Source: Symsagittifera roscoffensis
Lineage: Eukaryota > Xenacoelomorpha > Acoela > Convolutidae
Direction of reading: 5' to 3'
Assembly (NCBI RefSeq): GCF_963678635.1
Contig: NC_087071.1
Location: 34,217,680 to 34,281,679 of the forward strand
Length of the DNA: 64,000 bases
Position numbers and translations under genes: made by a program. The notes beneath the pieces were generated by a model, which searched no databases, was not told the DNA's origin, and saw only the letters and a program-made list of their open reading frames with translations. Below are positions 1 through 11,851 of the stretch, in pieces (position 1 is the stretch's first letter; every line of letters starts with the position of its first letter).

Positions 1-2488
1 TGCAAACAATAGAGGTATCTCAATTATCGCGTTTTGTGGAATAATCAAAATTGCAGAATTTTGACCTGAAAAGTTGGCCTAATGATGCTCTTTGTTTCTG
101 AAAAACGGAAAAAGAGAAAAAATTACAGATACTATAAATAGTTTTAATATGATTTCCTCCGGGTCCCTTAACTCGGGAAATCGTAAATTGGTGTCGTGCC
201 CCCCGCTGAGTGACGTACTTTCTGGCCAAAAAAAGTGTCAAAACTAATTAACGACACCCAACAGTCCGGTGGTTTTCGAGTTATAACACGAATTGCCTTT
301 CGTCATAACTCAAAAAATTTTTGATCGTATAGGTTCCGCAATTTTTTATATTTTTTATTTTCCTTTTTCTGCAAATTTTTCGGCAAATCTTGACCTTTTT
401 GCTTAACAATTTTTGATCCGAGATTTTAGATCCGCTTAACAATTTTTGATGCATATACTCTTTGTGGAATAATCAAAATTGCAGAATTTTGACCTGAAAA
501 GTTGGCCTAATGATGCTCTTTGTTTCTGAAAAACGGAAAAAAAAATATTACAGATACTATAAATAGTTTTATTATGATTTCCTTCCGGGTCCCTTAACTC
601 GGGAAATCGTAAATTGGTGTCGTGCCCCCCGCTGATTGACATCGTACTTTCTGGCCAAAAAAGTGACAAAACTAATTAACGACACCCAACAGTCCGGTGG
701 TTTTCGAGTTATAACACGAATTGCCTTTCGTCCTAACTCAAAAAATTTTTGATCGTATAGGTTCCGCAATTTTTTATATTTTTTATTTTCCTTTTTCTGC
801 AAATTTTTCTGCAAATCTTGACCTATTTGCTTAACAATTTTTGATCCGAGATTTTAGATCCGCTCAACAATTTTTGATGCATATACTCTTCCAGCAGTTA
901 AACGCAAAAAACCAAAAAAAAAAAGGTCGAAAAAGTTTGCGAAAAACATTACATACATTGTAGACCAGTAATTCAAACTTGTTAAGTGCGATGTCTCTCG
1001 GAAGAGGGATATTAACAATTAACGGGTTCTTAAACCTGTCAATTCAACAGTGTTTGATACCCTAACAACTATTCTCAACTTCTAACTCATACACTTCAAA
1101 ACAATTTCTTTCTAAGCGGCATTTCGGTTTTGAAATTGGATCGCGACACATATTTTTCTAATGATGTCCGGAATAGTTTCGACGGTTCATCTAGTCATTT
1201 TGGTCGAAATGCGATAAATTTTAATAAATTAGCGCTTTTTCGGATGCAAACAATGGAGGTATCTCAATTATCGCGTTTTGTGGAATAATCAAAATTGCAG
1301 ATTTTTGACCTGAAAAGTTGGCCTAATGATGCTCTTTGTTTCTGAAAAACGGAAAAAGAGAAAAAATTACAGATACTATAAATAGTTTTATTATGATTTC
1401 CTCCGGGTCCCTTAACTCGGGAAATCGTAAATTGGTGTCGTGCCCCCCGCTGAGTGACGTACTTTCTGGCCAAAAAAAGTGACAAAACTAATTAACGACA
1501 CCCAACAGTCCTTCGGTTTTCGAGTTATAACACGAATTGCCTTTCGTCATAACTCAAAAAATTTTTGATCGTATAGGTTCCGCAATTTTTTATATTTTTT
1601 ATTTTCCTTTTTCTGCAAATTTTTCTGCAAATCTTGACCTATTTGCTTAACAATTTTTGATCCGAGATTTTAGATCCGCTTAACAATTTTTGATGCATAT
1701 ACTCTTTGTGGAATAATCAAAATTGCAGAATTTTGACCTGAAAAGTTGGCCTAATGATGCTCTTTGTTTCTGAAAAACGGAAAAAAAAAATATTACAGAT
1801 ACTATAAATAGTTTTATTATGATTTCCTTCCGGGTCCCTTAACTCGGGAAATCGTAAATTGGTGTCGTGCCCCCCGCTGATTGACATCGTACTTTCTGGC
1901 CAAAAAAAGTGACAAAACTAATTAACGACACCCAACAGTCCGGTGGTTTTCGAGTTATAACACGAATTGCCTTTCGTCCTAACTCAAAAATTTTTTGATC
2001 GTATAGGTTCCGCAATTTTTTATATTTTTTATTTTCCTTTTTCTGCAAATTTTTCTGCAAATCTTGACCTATTTGCTTAACAATTTTTAATCCGAGATTT
2101 TAGATCCGCTCAACAATTTTTAATGCATATACTCTTCCAGCAGTTAAACGCAAAAAACCAAAAAAAAAGGTCGAAAAAGTTTGCGAAAAACATTACATAC
2201 ATTGTAGACCAGTAATTCAAACTTGTTAAGTGCGATGTCTCTGGGAAGAGGGATATTAACAATTAACGGGTTCTTAAACCTGTCAATTCAACAGTGTTTG
2301 ATACCCTAACAACTATTCTCAACTTCTAACTCATACACTTCAAAACAATTTCTTTCTAAGCGGCGTTTCGGTTTTGAAATTGGATCGCGACACATATTTT
2401 TCTAATGATGTCCGGAATAGTTTCGACGGTTCATCTAGTCATTTTGGTCGAAATGCGATAAATTTTAATAAATTAGCGCTTTTTCGGA
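1..2488. repeat. Tandem satellite, two ~1.24 kb units
   Basis: The block beginning TGCAAACAAT at position 1 restarts at 1245 and again at 2489, giving two units of about 1244 bp that differ at only a few positions. Each unit contains an internal direct duplication of about 428 bp: the stretch from about 33 reappears at 461, and that from 1277 at about 1706. The rest of the unit is a single-copy spacer containing CCAGCAGTTAAACGC (891 and 2137). Short ORFs of 70-80 codons recur because the repeat recurs; they resemble no protein I know. The array is cut by the left edge of the window. Confidence 0.93.
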
Positions 2489-3339
2489 TGCAAACAATGG
2501 AGGTATCTCAATTATCGCGTTTTGTGCAATAATCAAAATGGCAGAATTTTGACCTGAAAAGTTGGCCTGTTGATGCTCTTTGTTTCTGAAAAACGGAATA
2601 TGGAAAATACTACAGATACTATAAATAGTTTTATTATGATTTCCTTCCGGGTCCCTTAACTCGGGAAATCGTAAATTGGTGTCGTGCCCCCCACTGATTG
2701 ACATCGTACTTTCTGGCCAAAAGAAGTGAAAAAACTAATTAACGACACCCAACGGTCGATTACTGTTTTTTTGTGTATCTTCTCAATGCTTCCTGCATTG
2801 CTGGATGGGTGTTCTTCTTCAATAAATTGATCCTTCCGGATTGATTGAAAATTAGCATTAACGTGCTTAAATCCTCAAATAGCCCTATCGTAATGGCACA
2901 AAACCACGCCACTGGTTGATCGTATCAATCGGATTTGATATATATGTTTCTAACAATGATATACCTTACAAAAATAAACAGGAAAGTCTGATCGAGTCTC
3001 ATTTGCGAGGGTGTTCTCTTCTGAATTTAGGTTTTTTTTAAAGTTTTCTTTTAAATACAATTTTTTTTCTTGCTAGTATACTAATTTTTTTTTCTTTTCT
3101 TGTAGATCTTTAGTTTTTTTTGTTAATATACCACTTATGAATGACAGGAGGGCCAATCCCCCAATCTTCCCGATACGTAATTTTTTGGTGATAGCTTGGT
3201 TAAAAAATTAAATCGGGGATCCTGAAGGCTTTCGCGTTTCTGTCATTTAAAAACCTTATTGTGAGCATTCGCTCGTCGCACAAGCTTCTAGTAGGATCTG
3301 GCCGATAATGATGTTACGAATAACACCCCAGATGGCGAA

Positions 3340-3990
3340 GAAGGATCCTTTCGGATCGACAAAATTGGGACCCTTCCTGTTTGTGACCCCTCCGGATTGG
3401 CAAAGGTGGTAACCTTCAAGCATGACAAAAGATCCCACACGGTTTGGGAGCCTTCCGGATTGCCACATTTGGGATCTTTCCGGATTTGCAAAAGTGGGAC
3501 CTCTTTCCGGATCGGTGAAATTGGGACTTTTCCGGATCGTCAAAAGAGGGACCAATCCCGATCGGCAAACACGGGACCCTTCCGGATTGACAAAAAAGGA
3601 ATTTTCCTGTTTGGTACCCTTCCGGATTGGCAAAAGTGATAACCTTCCGGTTCGGCATAATGGAACATTCCGGATCGGTAAAATTGGGACCCTTTTGGAT
3701 TGGCAAAAGAAGACCCTTCCTGATTGGTGAAATGAGGACTCTTCCGGATTGACAAAAAAAATTTTTCCTGTTTGGCACCAGTTAGGATTGTCACCAGACC
3801 GGGTTGGTAACCTCCGGACAAAAAAAAGGGAATCATTCGGATCGGTAAACTGGAACCCTTCTGGATTGGCAAAAGAAGACCCTTTCTGATTGGTGAAATG
3901 AGGATCCTTCTGGATTGGGACACCTCCGGATTGGTGAAGATGATGACCCTTCGCATTACGTTCGAAAACTTGAGACCGTTCCGGGTATGT
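3340..3990. repeat. ~25-bp minisatellite, first copy
   Basis: About two dozen degenerate tandem copies of a 22-26 bp motif close to CCCTTCCGGATTGGCAAAA followed by a short TTGGGA-type spacer. Because the period is often not a multiple of three and copies vary, several overlapping ORFs up to 246 codons run through it on both strands. Their translations are low-complexity repeats (NPEGS, RKGP, DPE-type) and are not taken as genes. The flanks match those of the second copy at about 5690-6395. Confidence 0.92.
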
Positions 3991-5689
3991 TTCCAAAACC
4001 CTTAATGTATAAAATCAAATAACCTGGAAGGGTTTTTTTTCGAATTTTGACCCTTACAACTCAAAGCTAAGCTGCTTATTTAGTAGTTTTCCTATATGGA
4101 AAAAGTCTAATAGCAGACTTACTTTCGTCATATCTGCTTGCCTCTAGGGTCATTGAACAACTAAAAATTGCCTAACTCAACCGCCGCTAGCGTTTGCTAG
4201 GAGCTTTACAAAAAAAAGTTTATGAAATGTGAAAGGTCTACCTTCAGAGCTGCTTTTTTGTTAAAATTTATTTAATTTATTTGTGATGATCATTAAAAAA
4301 TATAAATCACGTACATTAATTCACAAATTTCTGATCTAACGGTACCAACAAAAGCCGGTCTGGTCCAGTGGTTCTCGAGTTATAAGACGAAATGCCTTTC
4401 ATCATAACTCAAAAAAATTTAGATCGTATAGGTTCTGCAAAGTTTGTTCTCTTTATTTTCCTTCTTCTGCAAAACTTTTTCTGCAAATCTTGACCTATTT
4501 GCTTAACAATTTTTGATCCGAGCTCAAAATGCCTACACTCTTCCAGCATTTAAACGCAAAAACCTAATGAAAAAATTTCAGTCGAAAAAATTTGCGAAAA
4601 ACATTTCATTGTAGACCAGTAATGCAAACTCGTTAAGTCCGATATCTCTGGGACCAGGTATATTAACAGTGTATACCGGGTTCTTAAACCTGTCAGTTCA
4701 ACAGTGTATGATACCCTAACAACTATTCTCATCTTCTAACTCATACACTTCAAAACAATTTCTTTCTAAGCGGCTTTTCGATTTTGAAATCGGATCGCGA
4801 CACATATTTTTCTAATGATTTCCGGAATAGTTTCGACGGTTCATCTAGTGATTTTGGTCGAACTGCGATAAATTTCAAAAAATTAGCGCTTTTTTGGATG
4901 CAAACAATGGAGGTATCTCAATTATCGCGTTTTGTGGAATAATCAAAATTGCAGAATTTTGACCTGAAAAGTTGGCCTAATGATGCTCTTTGTTTCTGAA
5001 AAACGGAAAAAGAAAAATATTAGAGATACTATAAATAGTTTTATTATGATTTCCTTCCGGGTCCCTTAACTCGGGAAATCGTAAATTGGTGTCGTGCCCC
5101 CCGCTGATTGATATCGTACTTTCTGGCCAAAAAAAGTGACAAAACTAATTAACGACACCCAACTGTCGATTACTGTTCTTTTTATGTATCTTCTCAATGC
5201 TTCCTGCATTGCTGGTTGGGTGTTCTTTTTCAATGAATTGATCCATCCGGATTGATTGAAAGTTAGCCTTAACGTGCTTAAATAACTAAATAGCCCTATC
5301 GTATTGGCACAAAACAAAGCTACAGGTTGATCGTATCGATCAGATTTGATATATATATATAATTCTAACAACAAAATATCTAATAAAAATAAACAGGAAA
5401 GTCTGATCGCATCTCATTTGCGAGGGTGTTCTCTTCTGAATTCAGGTTCTTTAAAAAAATTTCTTTTATATACAAATTTTTTCTTGCTAGTATACTAATT
5501 TTTGTTTCGTTTCTTGTAGATCTTTACCGATCTTCCCGATACGTAAATTTTTGGTGCTAGCTGGGTTAAAAAATTAAAACGGGGATCCTGAAGGCTTTCG
5601 CGTTTTTGTCATTTAAAAACCTTGTTGTGAGCATTCGCTCGTCGCACAAGCTTTTATTAAGAGTTCGCCGATAATGATGTTACGAATAA

Positions 5690-6395
5690 CACCCCGCATG
5701 GCGAACAAGGACCCTTTCGGATTGACGAAATTGGGACCTTTCCTGTTTGTGACCCCTCCGGATTTGCAAAGAGGGGAACCTTCAGGCATGACAAAAGAAC
5801 CCACACGGTTTGATAGTCTTCCGGATTGCCAAACTTGGGATCCTTCCGGATTTGCAAAAGTGGGACCCTTCCGGACCGTTAAAATTGGGACTTTTCCGGA
5901 TCGGCAAAAGAGGGACCATTCCAGCTCAGCAAACACGGGACCCTTCCGAATTGGCGAAATTGGGATTTTTCCGGATTGGCAAAAAAGGACCTTTTCGGTT
6001 TGATACCCTTCCCGATTGGCAAAATTGGGAACGTTCCAATTCGGCAAAATTGAACGTTCCGGATCGGTAAATTTGGGACACTTCTGGATTGGCAAAAGAA
6101 GACCCTTCATGATTGGTGAAATGAGGACCCTTCTTGGTTGGGACCCTTCCGGATAGGCTAAAAAAGGACCTTTCCGGTTTGGCACCAGTCAGGATTGGCA
6201 AAATTGGGAACCTTCCGGATCAAAAAAAATGGAACCTTCCGGATCGGTAAACTGGCACCCTTCTGGATTGGCAAAAGAAGACCCTTCCTGATTGGTGGAA
6301 TGAGGACACTCCTGTGTTCGGACACTTCCGGATTGGTGAAGGTGAGGACCCTTCGCACTACGTTCGAAAACTTGAGACCCTTCTGGGTATGATTC
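5690..6395. repeat. ~25-bp minisatellite, second copy
   Basis: Second occurrence of the CCGGATTGGCAAAA-type minisatellite, in the next 2.4 kb satellite unit, with the same left flank (GATGTTACGAATAACACC at about 5688) and the same right flank (TTCGAAAACTTGAGACC). Copy order and number differ from the first array, so the minisatellite has turned over since the units duplicated. ORFs inside it, up to 190 codons, are repeat artefacts. Confidence 0.92.
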
Positions 6396-7809
6396 CAAAA
6401 CTCTCAATATATAAAATCAACTAACCTGGAACGTTTTGTTTTGGATTTGGACCCTTCCATCTCAAAGCTAAGCGGCTTATTCTGCACTTTTCCAATTGGA
6501 AAAAATCTATTAGCAGACTTACTTTCGTCATATCTGCTTGCCTCTAATGTCACTGACCCTTCCATATTAAAGAGAACAACTAAAAATTGCCTAATTTAAT
6601 GTCGCTAGCGTTTGGTAGGAGCTTTACAAAAAAAAGTTTATGAAAAGTGAAAGGTCTACCTTCAGAGCTGTTTTTTTTTGTTGGAATTTTTTAAAATTGT
6701 TTTCGATGGTCATTAAAAAAGTAAATCACGTAAATTAATTCACGAAATTCTGATCTAACGGTACCAACAAAAGCCGGTCTGGTCCAGTGGTTCTCGAGTT
6801 ATAAGACGAAATGCCTTTCATCATAACTCAAAAAAAATTAGATCGTATAGGTTCTGCAATGTTTGTTCTCTTTATTTTCCTTCTTCTGCAAAACTTTTTC
6901 TGCAAATCTTGACCTATTTGCTTAACAATTTTTGATCCGAGCTCAAAATGCCAAAACTCTTCCAGCAGTTAAACGCAAAAACCTAATGAAAAAATTTCAG
7001 TCAAAAAAATTTGCGAAAAACATTTCATTGTAGACCAGTAATGCAAACTCGTTAAGTCCGATATCTCTGGGACCAGGTATATTAACAATTACCGGGTTTT
7101 TAAACCTGTCAGTTCAACAGTGTATGATACCCTAACAACTATTCTCATCGTACTAAGTCAAACACTTCAAAAAAGTTTCTTTCTACGCGGCATTTTGGTT
7201 TTCAAAAAGTCGCAAGAATGGGATCGCGACTGATATTTTTCTAATGAATAGTTTCGGAATAGTTTCGACGGTTCATCTAGTGATATTGGTCGAAATGCGA
7301 TAAAATTCGATAATTTAGCGCTTTTTCGGATGCAAACAAGGGAGGTATCTCAATTATCACGTTTTGTGGATTAATCAAAATGGCAGAAATTTGACCTGAA
7401 ATGTTGGCCTGTTGATGCTCTTTGTTTCTTAAAAACGGAAAAGGAAAAGTATTACAGATACTATGAAATTTTTTATAATGATTTCCTTCCGGGTCCCTTA
7501 ACTTGGGAAATCGTAAATCGGTGAAGGTTCACTACAGTGCAGTCACTGTCGTGCCATGCCCACCGCTGATTGACATCGTACGTTCTGGCCAAAAGAAGTG
7601 AAAAAACTAATTAACGACACCCAACGGTTGATTACTGTTCTTTTTGTGTATCTTCTCAATGCTTCCTGCATTGCTGGATGGGTGTTCTTCTTCAATGAAT
7701 TGATCCTTCCGGATTGATTGAAAATTAGCCTTAACGTGCTTAAATAATCGAATAGCCCTATCGTATTGGCACACAACAAAGCTACAGGTTGATCGTATCG
7801 ATCGGGTTT

Positions 7810-7817
7810 GATATATA

Positions 7818-7862
<45 letters not shown>
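7810..7862. repeat. (TA)n microsatellite
   Basis: An almost pure TA dinucleotide run of about 50 bp inside the third 2.4 kb unit. The equivalent place in the first two units holds only a short ATATATAT run (about 2938 and 5350), so this is a local expansion. Hypothetical proteins rich in IYIYIY here are translations of the microsatellite. Confidence 0.95.
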
Positions 7863-7865
<3 letters not shown>

Positions 7866-7919
7866 CTAACAACAATATTTCTAACAAAAATAAACAGGAA
7901 AGTCTGATCGCATCTCATT

Positions 7920-8119
7920 NNNNNNNNNNNNNNNNNNNNNNNNNNNNNNNNNNNNNNNNNNNNNNNNNNNNNNNNNNNNNNNNNNNNNNNNNNNNNNNNN
8001 NNNNNNNNNNNNNNNNNNNNNNNNNNNNNNNNNNNNNNNNNNNNNNNNNNNNNNNNNNNNNNNNNNNNNNNNNNNNNNNNNNNNNNNNNNNNNNNNNNNN
8101 NNNNNNNNNNNNNNNNNNN
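7920..8119. other. Assembly gap of exactly 200 N
   Basis: Two hundred undetermined bases, a conventional scaffold-gap size rather than a measured one. It falls in the third 2.4 kb satellite unit, where a collapsed tandem array would break an assembly. True satellite length is therefore unknown, and sequence to the right may not be immediately adjacent. Confidence 0.99.
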
Positions 8120-8179
8120 AATATTGCTTGTCACAGGCGCTTTCGATATTATCTGTCGAAGATGAGACAACTCAGTTCT

Positions 8180-8410
8180 TGTAAATATACATCGATCAGC
8201 ACTTGGTCAGAAGTGAATTCTAGCGCGACTTTCCCGCGATTGACAATTCGGCCGTTCTATTCTTGACTTCTGATTTTCAGTTGTCACAAATCGAATCGAG
8301 TTTTTGACAATTTAACTCCAAAACAAAAACTTCGCGTCATGGCCGACGGGCACACAACTTAACCCATCAATGTGACATTCGACCAGATTGTACAAAAATG
8401 CAATTTTGAA
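8180..8410 (+). repeat. Dispersed repeat, shared with ~15280-15515
   Basis: This stretch resembles the one at about 15280-15515: both carry ACTTTCCCGC, then ATTCGG, a CTTCTGAT/TTGACTTCT block, TTGTC(A/G)CAA and a GACGGGCAC/GACTGGCAC block in the same order. No ORF or terminal structure is visible. The remaining sequence up to 8820 shows no recognisable gene. Confidence 0.5.
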
Positions 8411-8819
8411 TTAGAATTTTTATCGACCAGAAAAGAACATGTGACCTGGAAGATTAATGGTTTTAACGGATTAGCAACGTTATTTGAACGATTAGACAAA
8501 ACGTGAAGGTCAGAATATTCTGTTATTATAAATTTCGAATTGTGACGTCACATTTCTGAGAAATGCTGAAACGGCCATTTTGGAGAGAAAACCAAAGAAA
8601 ATCAGAACAACAATAGTTGCAGTGGAAACAACTACGACGAAATAACGACAGATAGAATTGGAAATTGTCAGAAACTGCTCCGAAGTGTAACGATTGTGCC
8701 GCTACAATCGCTACCGAGCAATTCACACGAATGAGGAAGGGTGTCGGGACGACGTGTCCAGCTTTCCTAAAAGAAATAAGGACGTTATTTCCCCGGATTC
8801 CAGAATCCGGAGGGTTCTC

Positions 8820-8820
<1 letters not shown>

Positions 8821-8850
<30 letters not shown>
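8821..8850 (-). repeat. Trinucleotide 3' tail of the retrotransposon
   Basis: Ten uninterrupted GTA units on the + strand, i.e. TAC on the element's sense strand, directly after its polyadenylation-like motif (TTTATT on the + strand at about 8856). No matching repeat occurs near the 5' end of the element, which favours an element-encoded tail over insertion into an existing microsatellite. Confidence 0.8.
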
Positions 8851-8986
8851 AAAGACTTTATTATTTTATACAAATAATTGCATTAAAACATAAGGCTGAG
8901 GGGACGGGAACAGCTGAAAACAAGACAGTCTCTGCCATACGCGGAGAACTGACCGGCGATACACAAAATTTAAAACGTAGCTAGGG

Positions 8987-11821
8987 TTACACTCGACAAG
9001 AAGAACATCTACATTTAACAAAAAACGAACAAGACGAGCACATGTTTAAAGTTGTGGTTCGATAAAGCAGGTATTTAAAAAGCGAGGATTTGAACGACTT
9101 CAGAGGGCAGTTGATGTCAATCGAAATCGAGTGAAGGTCATTAGCAAGAGTTGTTGCTCTGGTGAAGAAGTTGTCTTCAGTCCTAGCTTTACCATGTCGG
9201 CTAACAAGGAAAGGCCTTCTTGTAGAACCACGAGCGGCCCGGTCGACATCAGAGTAAGAGACGTACTCAAGGGCATCGATATCGGTTTTGTCGTTCAGGA
9301 TTTTCCACAAAAAGACGGCATCGTTGTATATGAGTTGGTAGCAGAATGGAAGCTGACGCTGTGACAAGAGAGCAAACTTGAAGTCTGGACAACCTGTTGA
9401 CCATTTCAGGCAGCGGTGCTGAAACTTCATTAGCTTACGTAGGGACGTGATATTTGGTCGCCACGCCGGAGAACAGTACATAACCACAGGGTATACAGTT
9501 GACTCGATGAGTTGGGTCTTTGTACGGGCGTTTGCATGGTATGAAATAGCGCCACGCATCAGATACAGCATTGCTATGCCTTTTGCCAGTTTGTTTCGAA
9601 CGTGTATTATCCACGTGAGGTTACTCGAAATAGTAACACCCAGGTCACAAACAGTAGCCGCATTACATATCGGCGCATTTCCAATCGTAACTGCAGGATT
9701 GGATTCCCTAGATGAGATCAAGCGAGTCTTATCGGGATGAAAACGAAGTCCATTCGCTTGTGACCACGTTACCATCGAATCAATATCAAGTTGGAGTTGA
9801 TCAACGTCATTGTTCAATATTTTGCTATCGTCGGCAAATAGATAACAGGTGGACGATGTTAAACAACCAGGAAGGTCATTTATAAACAAAACAAACAACA
9901 GTGGACCAATAACACTGCCCTGAGGAACGCCACTAGGAACATGACAAGGGTTCGATAAGGTTTGGTTTACCCGTACAACTTGACGTCTGTTCTCAAGATA
10001 GCTGCTGAAAAGCGCCAGAAACATATAATCAAATCCATATCTTGAGAGTTTGCTGATGAGCAAAGAATGAGGTACGGTATCAAATGCTTTCTGTATATCG
10101 AAGTAAACTACATGAAAGGGTTCGTTCCGTTCGTTGGCCCAATACAATTTGTCAAGGAAGCAAACAAGTTGTGTCGCAGTTGAGCGTCTAGACATAAAAC
10201 CGTGTTGATTTCTATTAATTTGATGGCGGACTTTTGGGTAGATAAAGTTAAAAATTAAACGTTCTAAAATAAGCGACAACTTTGGGAGAATGCTTATTGG
10301 ACGATAATTCGAGGCGTGCATCGCATTCCCTTTCTTCAGAATAGGAGTAACAACAGAAGTTTTCCACATATGAGGCCAGGTACCCGAATGGAGTACAGAA
10401 AGAAACAAGAAAAACACTGGGGTGGCAAGCAATCGGGCTTGACTGCGAAGAATGAACGGAGGTATTCTGTCGTAAGCAAAAGAACAGCTGTCGTCAACAG
10501 AGGCCAACATCCTTTCAACGATGTCAATTGATATCGAAATGTCGACCAAACGAGTGGTCGGATCGGAATTAAAAGGAATCGGGATATGGTCAGAGACTTC
10601 ACTAAAAACGGATGAAAAATACAAGTTAAAAAGGTTGGCTCGTTCACTGTCCGAACATGCCACTAGCGAATTCCAGTTAATAGTGCTAGGAAGGGTAGTT
10701 TTCCTCATTGTGCGAAGAAACTTGAAGCATGCCTGTGTGTGGTTTAGAGACATAAATAGAACAGATTCATCCATCACAATAGACTGATCTGCTTCAGCGC
10801 CTAAAGTCCGCAGCAAACATGCATCACGGAGGTTCCAGTTCTTTATCAAACGTCTTTGAACGGTTGATTTGCGATTGAGAAGATGCACTGTGTGCGAAGA
10901 ATAGTAGTATGGTAGCAACTGTCTCCTAATCCTCTTCACAGTAAGCGACAAATTTGTGGGATATTGTAGCAACTGATACCAAGTATCGTAACAAATATTT
11001 AAAGGGGCGTTCCATGCGACATAATCACTTAGGAAAGCAGAGTGTTCCCAAAACATGTTTTCTCGGAACGAGCACTTTGAATAAACCGGGATTTGACCGT
11101 GTTTGAGGCAGCTATTGCTCCGAAGAGAAAGTTCTGCATGTATCGGCAGATGATCAGATATTACGGATGCTTGATCAACATACGAGTTAACAACAGCACC
11201 TGGAGACGATAGAACAAGGTCCAAGATGTTGCCAGCCGCGTGTGTGGGTGTTTCGATCACCTGTTGCAAATTGTAGGAATCAAAGAAATGCAGCAGTGAC
11301 TCAGAGTGGCCACATGAAGCTGATAGAGTGTGCCAACAAATATCAGGTAAATTTAAATCACCTAGCACGACAACAGCCCTAGCTTGAGATGGAATGTTGT
11401 GCGACTCACAGATCATAGTAAAGCGATGATACATACTTTCAACACAATGTACTATACTGCTCGCGTCCAGACAGTAAGCAGAGGATCGAGGGGGACTGTA
11501 GACCAGCAATATAAGACAAGACTGATCTGCGGATAAAACTACACATGCACACGAAAAGTCAAACATATGGTCTGTGATATCAATTACTGGGAAGGGACAG
11601 GAACTGTGGCAAGCAATAAATACGCCACCGTGTTGGCCAACTTGTCTGTCAGAACGAGACAAAATTGAATAGGTAGCAGTTGGCAGAAGTTCGGAAGAAT
11701 GCACGTCACTTGTTAACCAGGATTCCGTGATGCAGACCAACGTTGGTTGGTGAATATTTATATAGTTACAAAGTTTCCGGCGCCGCACAAATGAGAGGAG
11801 AGATTGGCAATTGTATAGCAT
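8987..11821 (-). CDS. Non-LTR retrotransposon ORF2: endonuclease-RT
   Basis: A 944-residue polyprotein that nicks target DNA and reverse-transcribes the element RNA there. The N-terminal ~240 residues are an apurinic-endonuclease-type domain: a TESW segment (catalytic Glu), GDLNLPDICW near residue 155, ILDLVLSS and SDHLPI near its end. The central RT domain shows SNYRPISILP, QHGF, the FDIQKAFDTVPH motif, GVPQGSVIGPLLF and a catalytic FADDSK. The C-terminal part has the CR1/Jockey-type LMKFQHRCLKW region and a Cys-rich end (CSSCSFFVKCRCSSC). There is no RNase H. The start lies 30 nt after the ORF1 stop, so translation probably depends on reinitiation. No stop or frameshift is visible. Confidence 0.93.
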   Translation of the reverse strand: MLYNCQSLLSFVRRRKLCNYINIHQPTLVCITESWLTSDVHSSELLPTATYSILSRSDRQVGQHGGVFIACHSSCPFPVIDITDHMFDFSCACVVLSADQSCLILLVYSPPRSSAYCLDASSIVHCVESMYHRFTMICESHNIPSQARAVVVLGDLNLPDICWHTLSASCGHSESLLHFFDSYNLQQVIETPTHAAGNILDLVLSSPGAVVNSYVDQASVISDHLPIHAELSLRSNSCLKHGQIPVYSKCSFRENMFWEHSAFLSDYVAWNAPLNICYDTWYQLLQYPTNLSLTVKRIRRQLLPYYYSSHTVHLLNRKSTVQRRLIKNWNLRDACLLRTLGAEADQSIVMDESVLFMSLNHTQACFKFLRTMRKTTLPSTINWNSLVACSDSERANLFNLYFSSVFSEVSDHIPIPFNSDPTTRLVDISISIDIVERMLASVDDSCSFAYDRIPPFILRSQARLLATPVFFLFLSVLHSGTWPHMWKTSVVTPILKKGNAMHASNYRPISILPKLSLILERLIFNFIYPKVRHQINRNQHGFMSRRSTATQLVCFLDKLYWANERNEPFHVVYFDIQKAFDTVPHSLLISKLSRYGFDYMFLALFSSYLENRRQVVRVNQTLSNPCHVPSGVPQGSVIGPLLFVLFINDLPGCLTSSTCYLFADDSKILNNDVDQLQLDIDSMVTWSQANGLRFHPDKTRLISSRESNPAVTIGNAPICNAATVCDLGVTISSNLTWIIHVRNKLAKGIAMLYLMRGAISYHANARTKTQLIESTVYPVVMYCSPAWRPNITSLRKLMKFQHRCLKWSTGCPDFKFALLSQRQLPFCYQLIYNDAVFLWKILNDKTDIDALEYVSYSDVDRAARGSTRRPFLVSRHGKARTEDNFFTRATTLANDLHSISIDINCPLKSFKSSLFKYLLYRTTTLNMCSSCSFFVKCRCSSCRV

Positions 11822-11851
11822 TGCAGATAAAATTTCAACGCGATTTGGTTG

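Larger units (their letters stand above)
2489..7919. repeat. Tandem satellite, ~2.4 kb units
   Basis: The start block of the 1.24 kb satellite recurs at 2489, 4899 and 7331, spacings of about 2410 and 2432 bp. These longer units keep the head of the short unit. They then add a roughly 200 bp segment (about 2750-2945, 5160-5360 and 7620-7830), a block leading to a 25-bp-type minisatellite in the two complete units, and a tail close to the end of the short unit. The third unit is truncated by the assembly gap. The array therefore mixes two unit lengths sharing one core, suggesting the long unit arose by insertion into the short one or the short one by deletion. Confidence 0.9.

Noticed and set aside
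3256-3996. 246-codon minus-strand ORF, and similar ORFs at 5613-6185 and on the + strand
   Set aside because: They are translations of the 25-bp minisatellite; several frames on both strands stay open at once and the residues simply repeat the unit.
5066-5374. Repeated minus-strand ORF with the segment YDQPVALFCANTIGLF, in three satellite units
   Set aside because: It looks protein-like, but differences between units mostly change amino acids and the first copy has a stop, so there is no sign of selection on a protein.
7607-8266. ORFs of 150-187 codons crossing 7920-8119
   Set aside because: They run through the N gap and a TA microsatellite; the open frame is an artefact.
8987-11821. Host gene encoding a reverse transcriptase
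   Set aside because: Paired ORF1, endonuclease domain and microsatellite tail show a mobile element.
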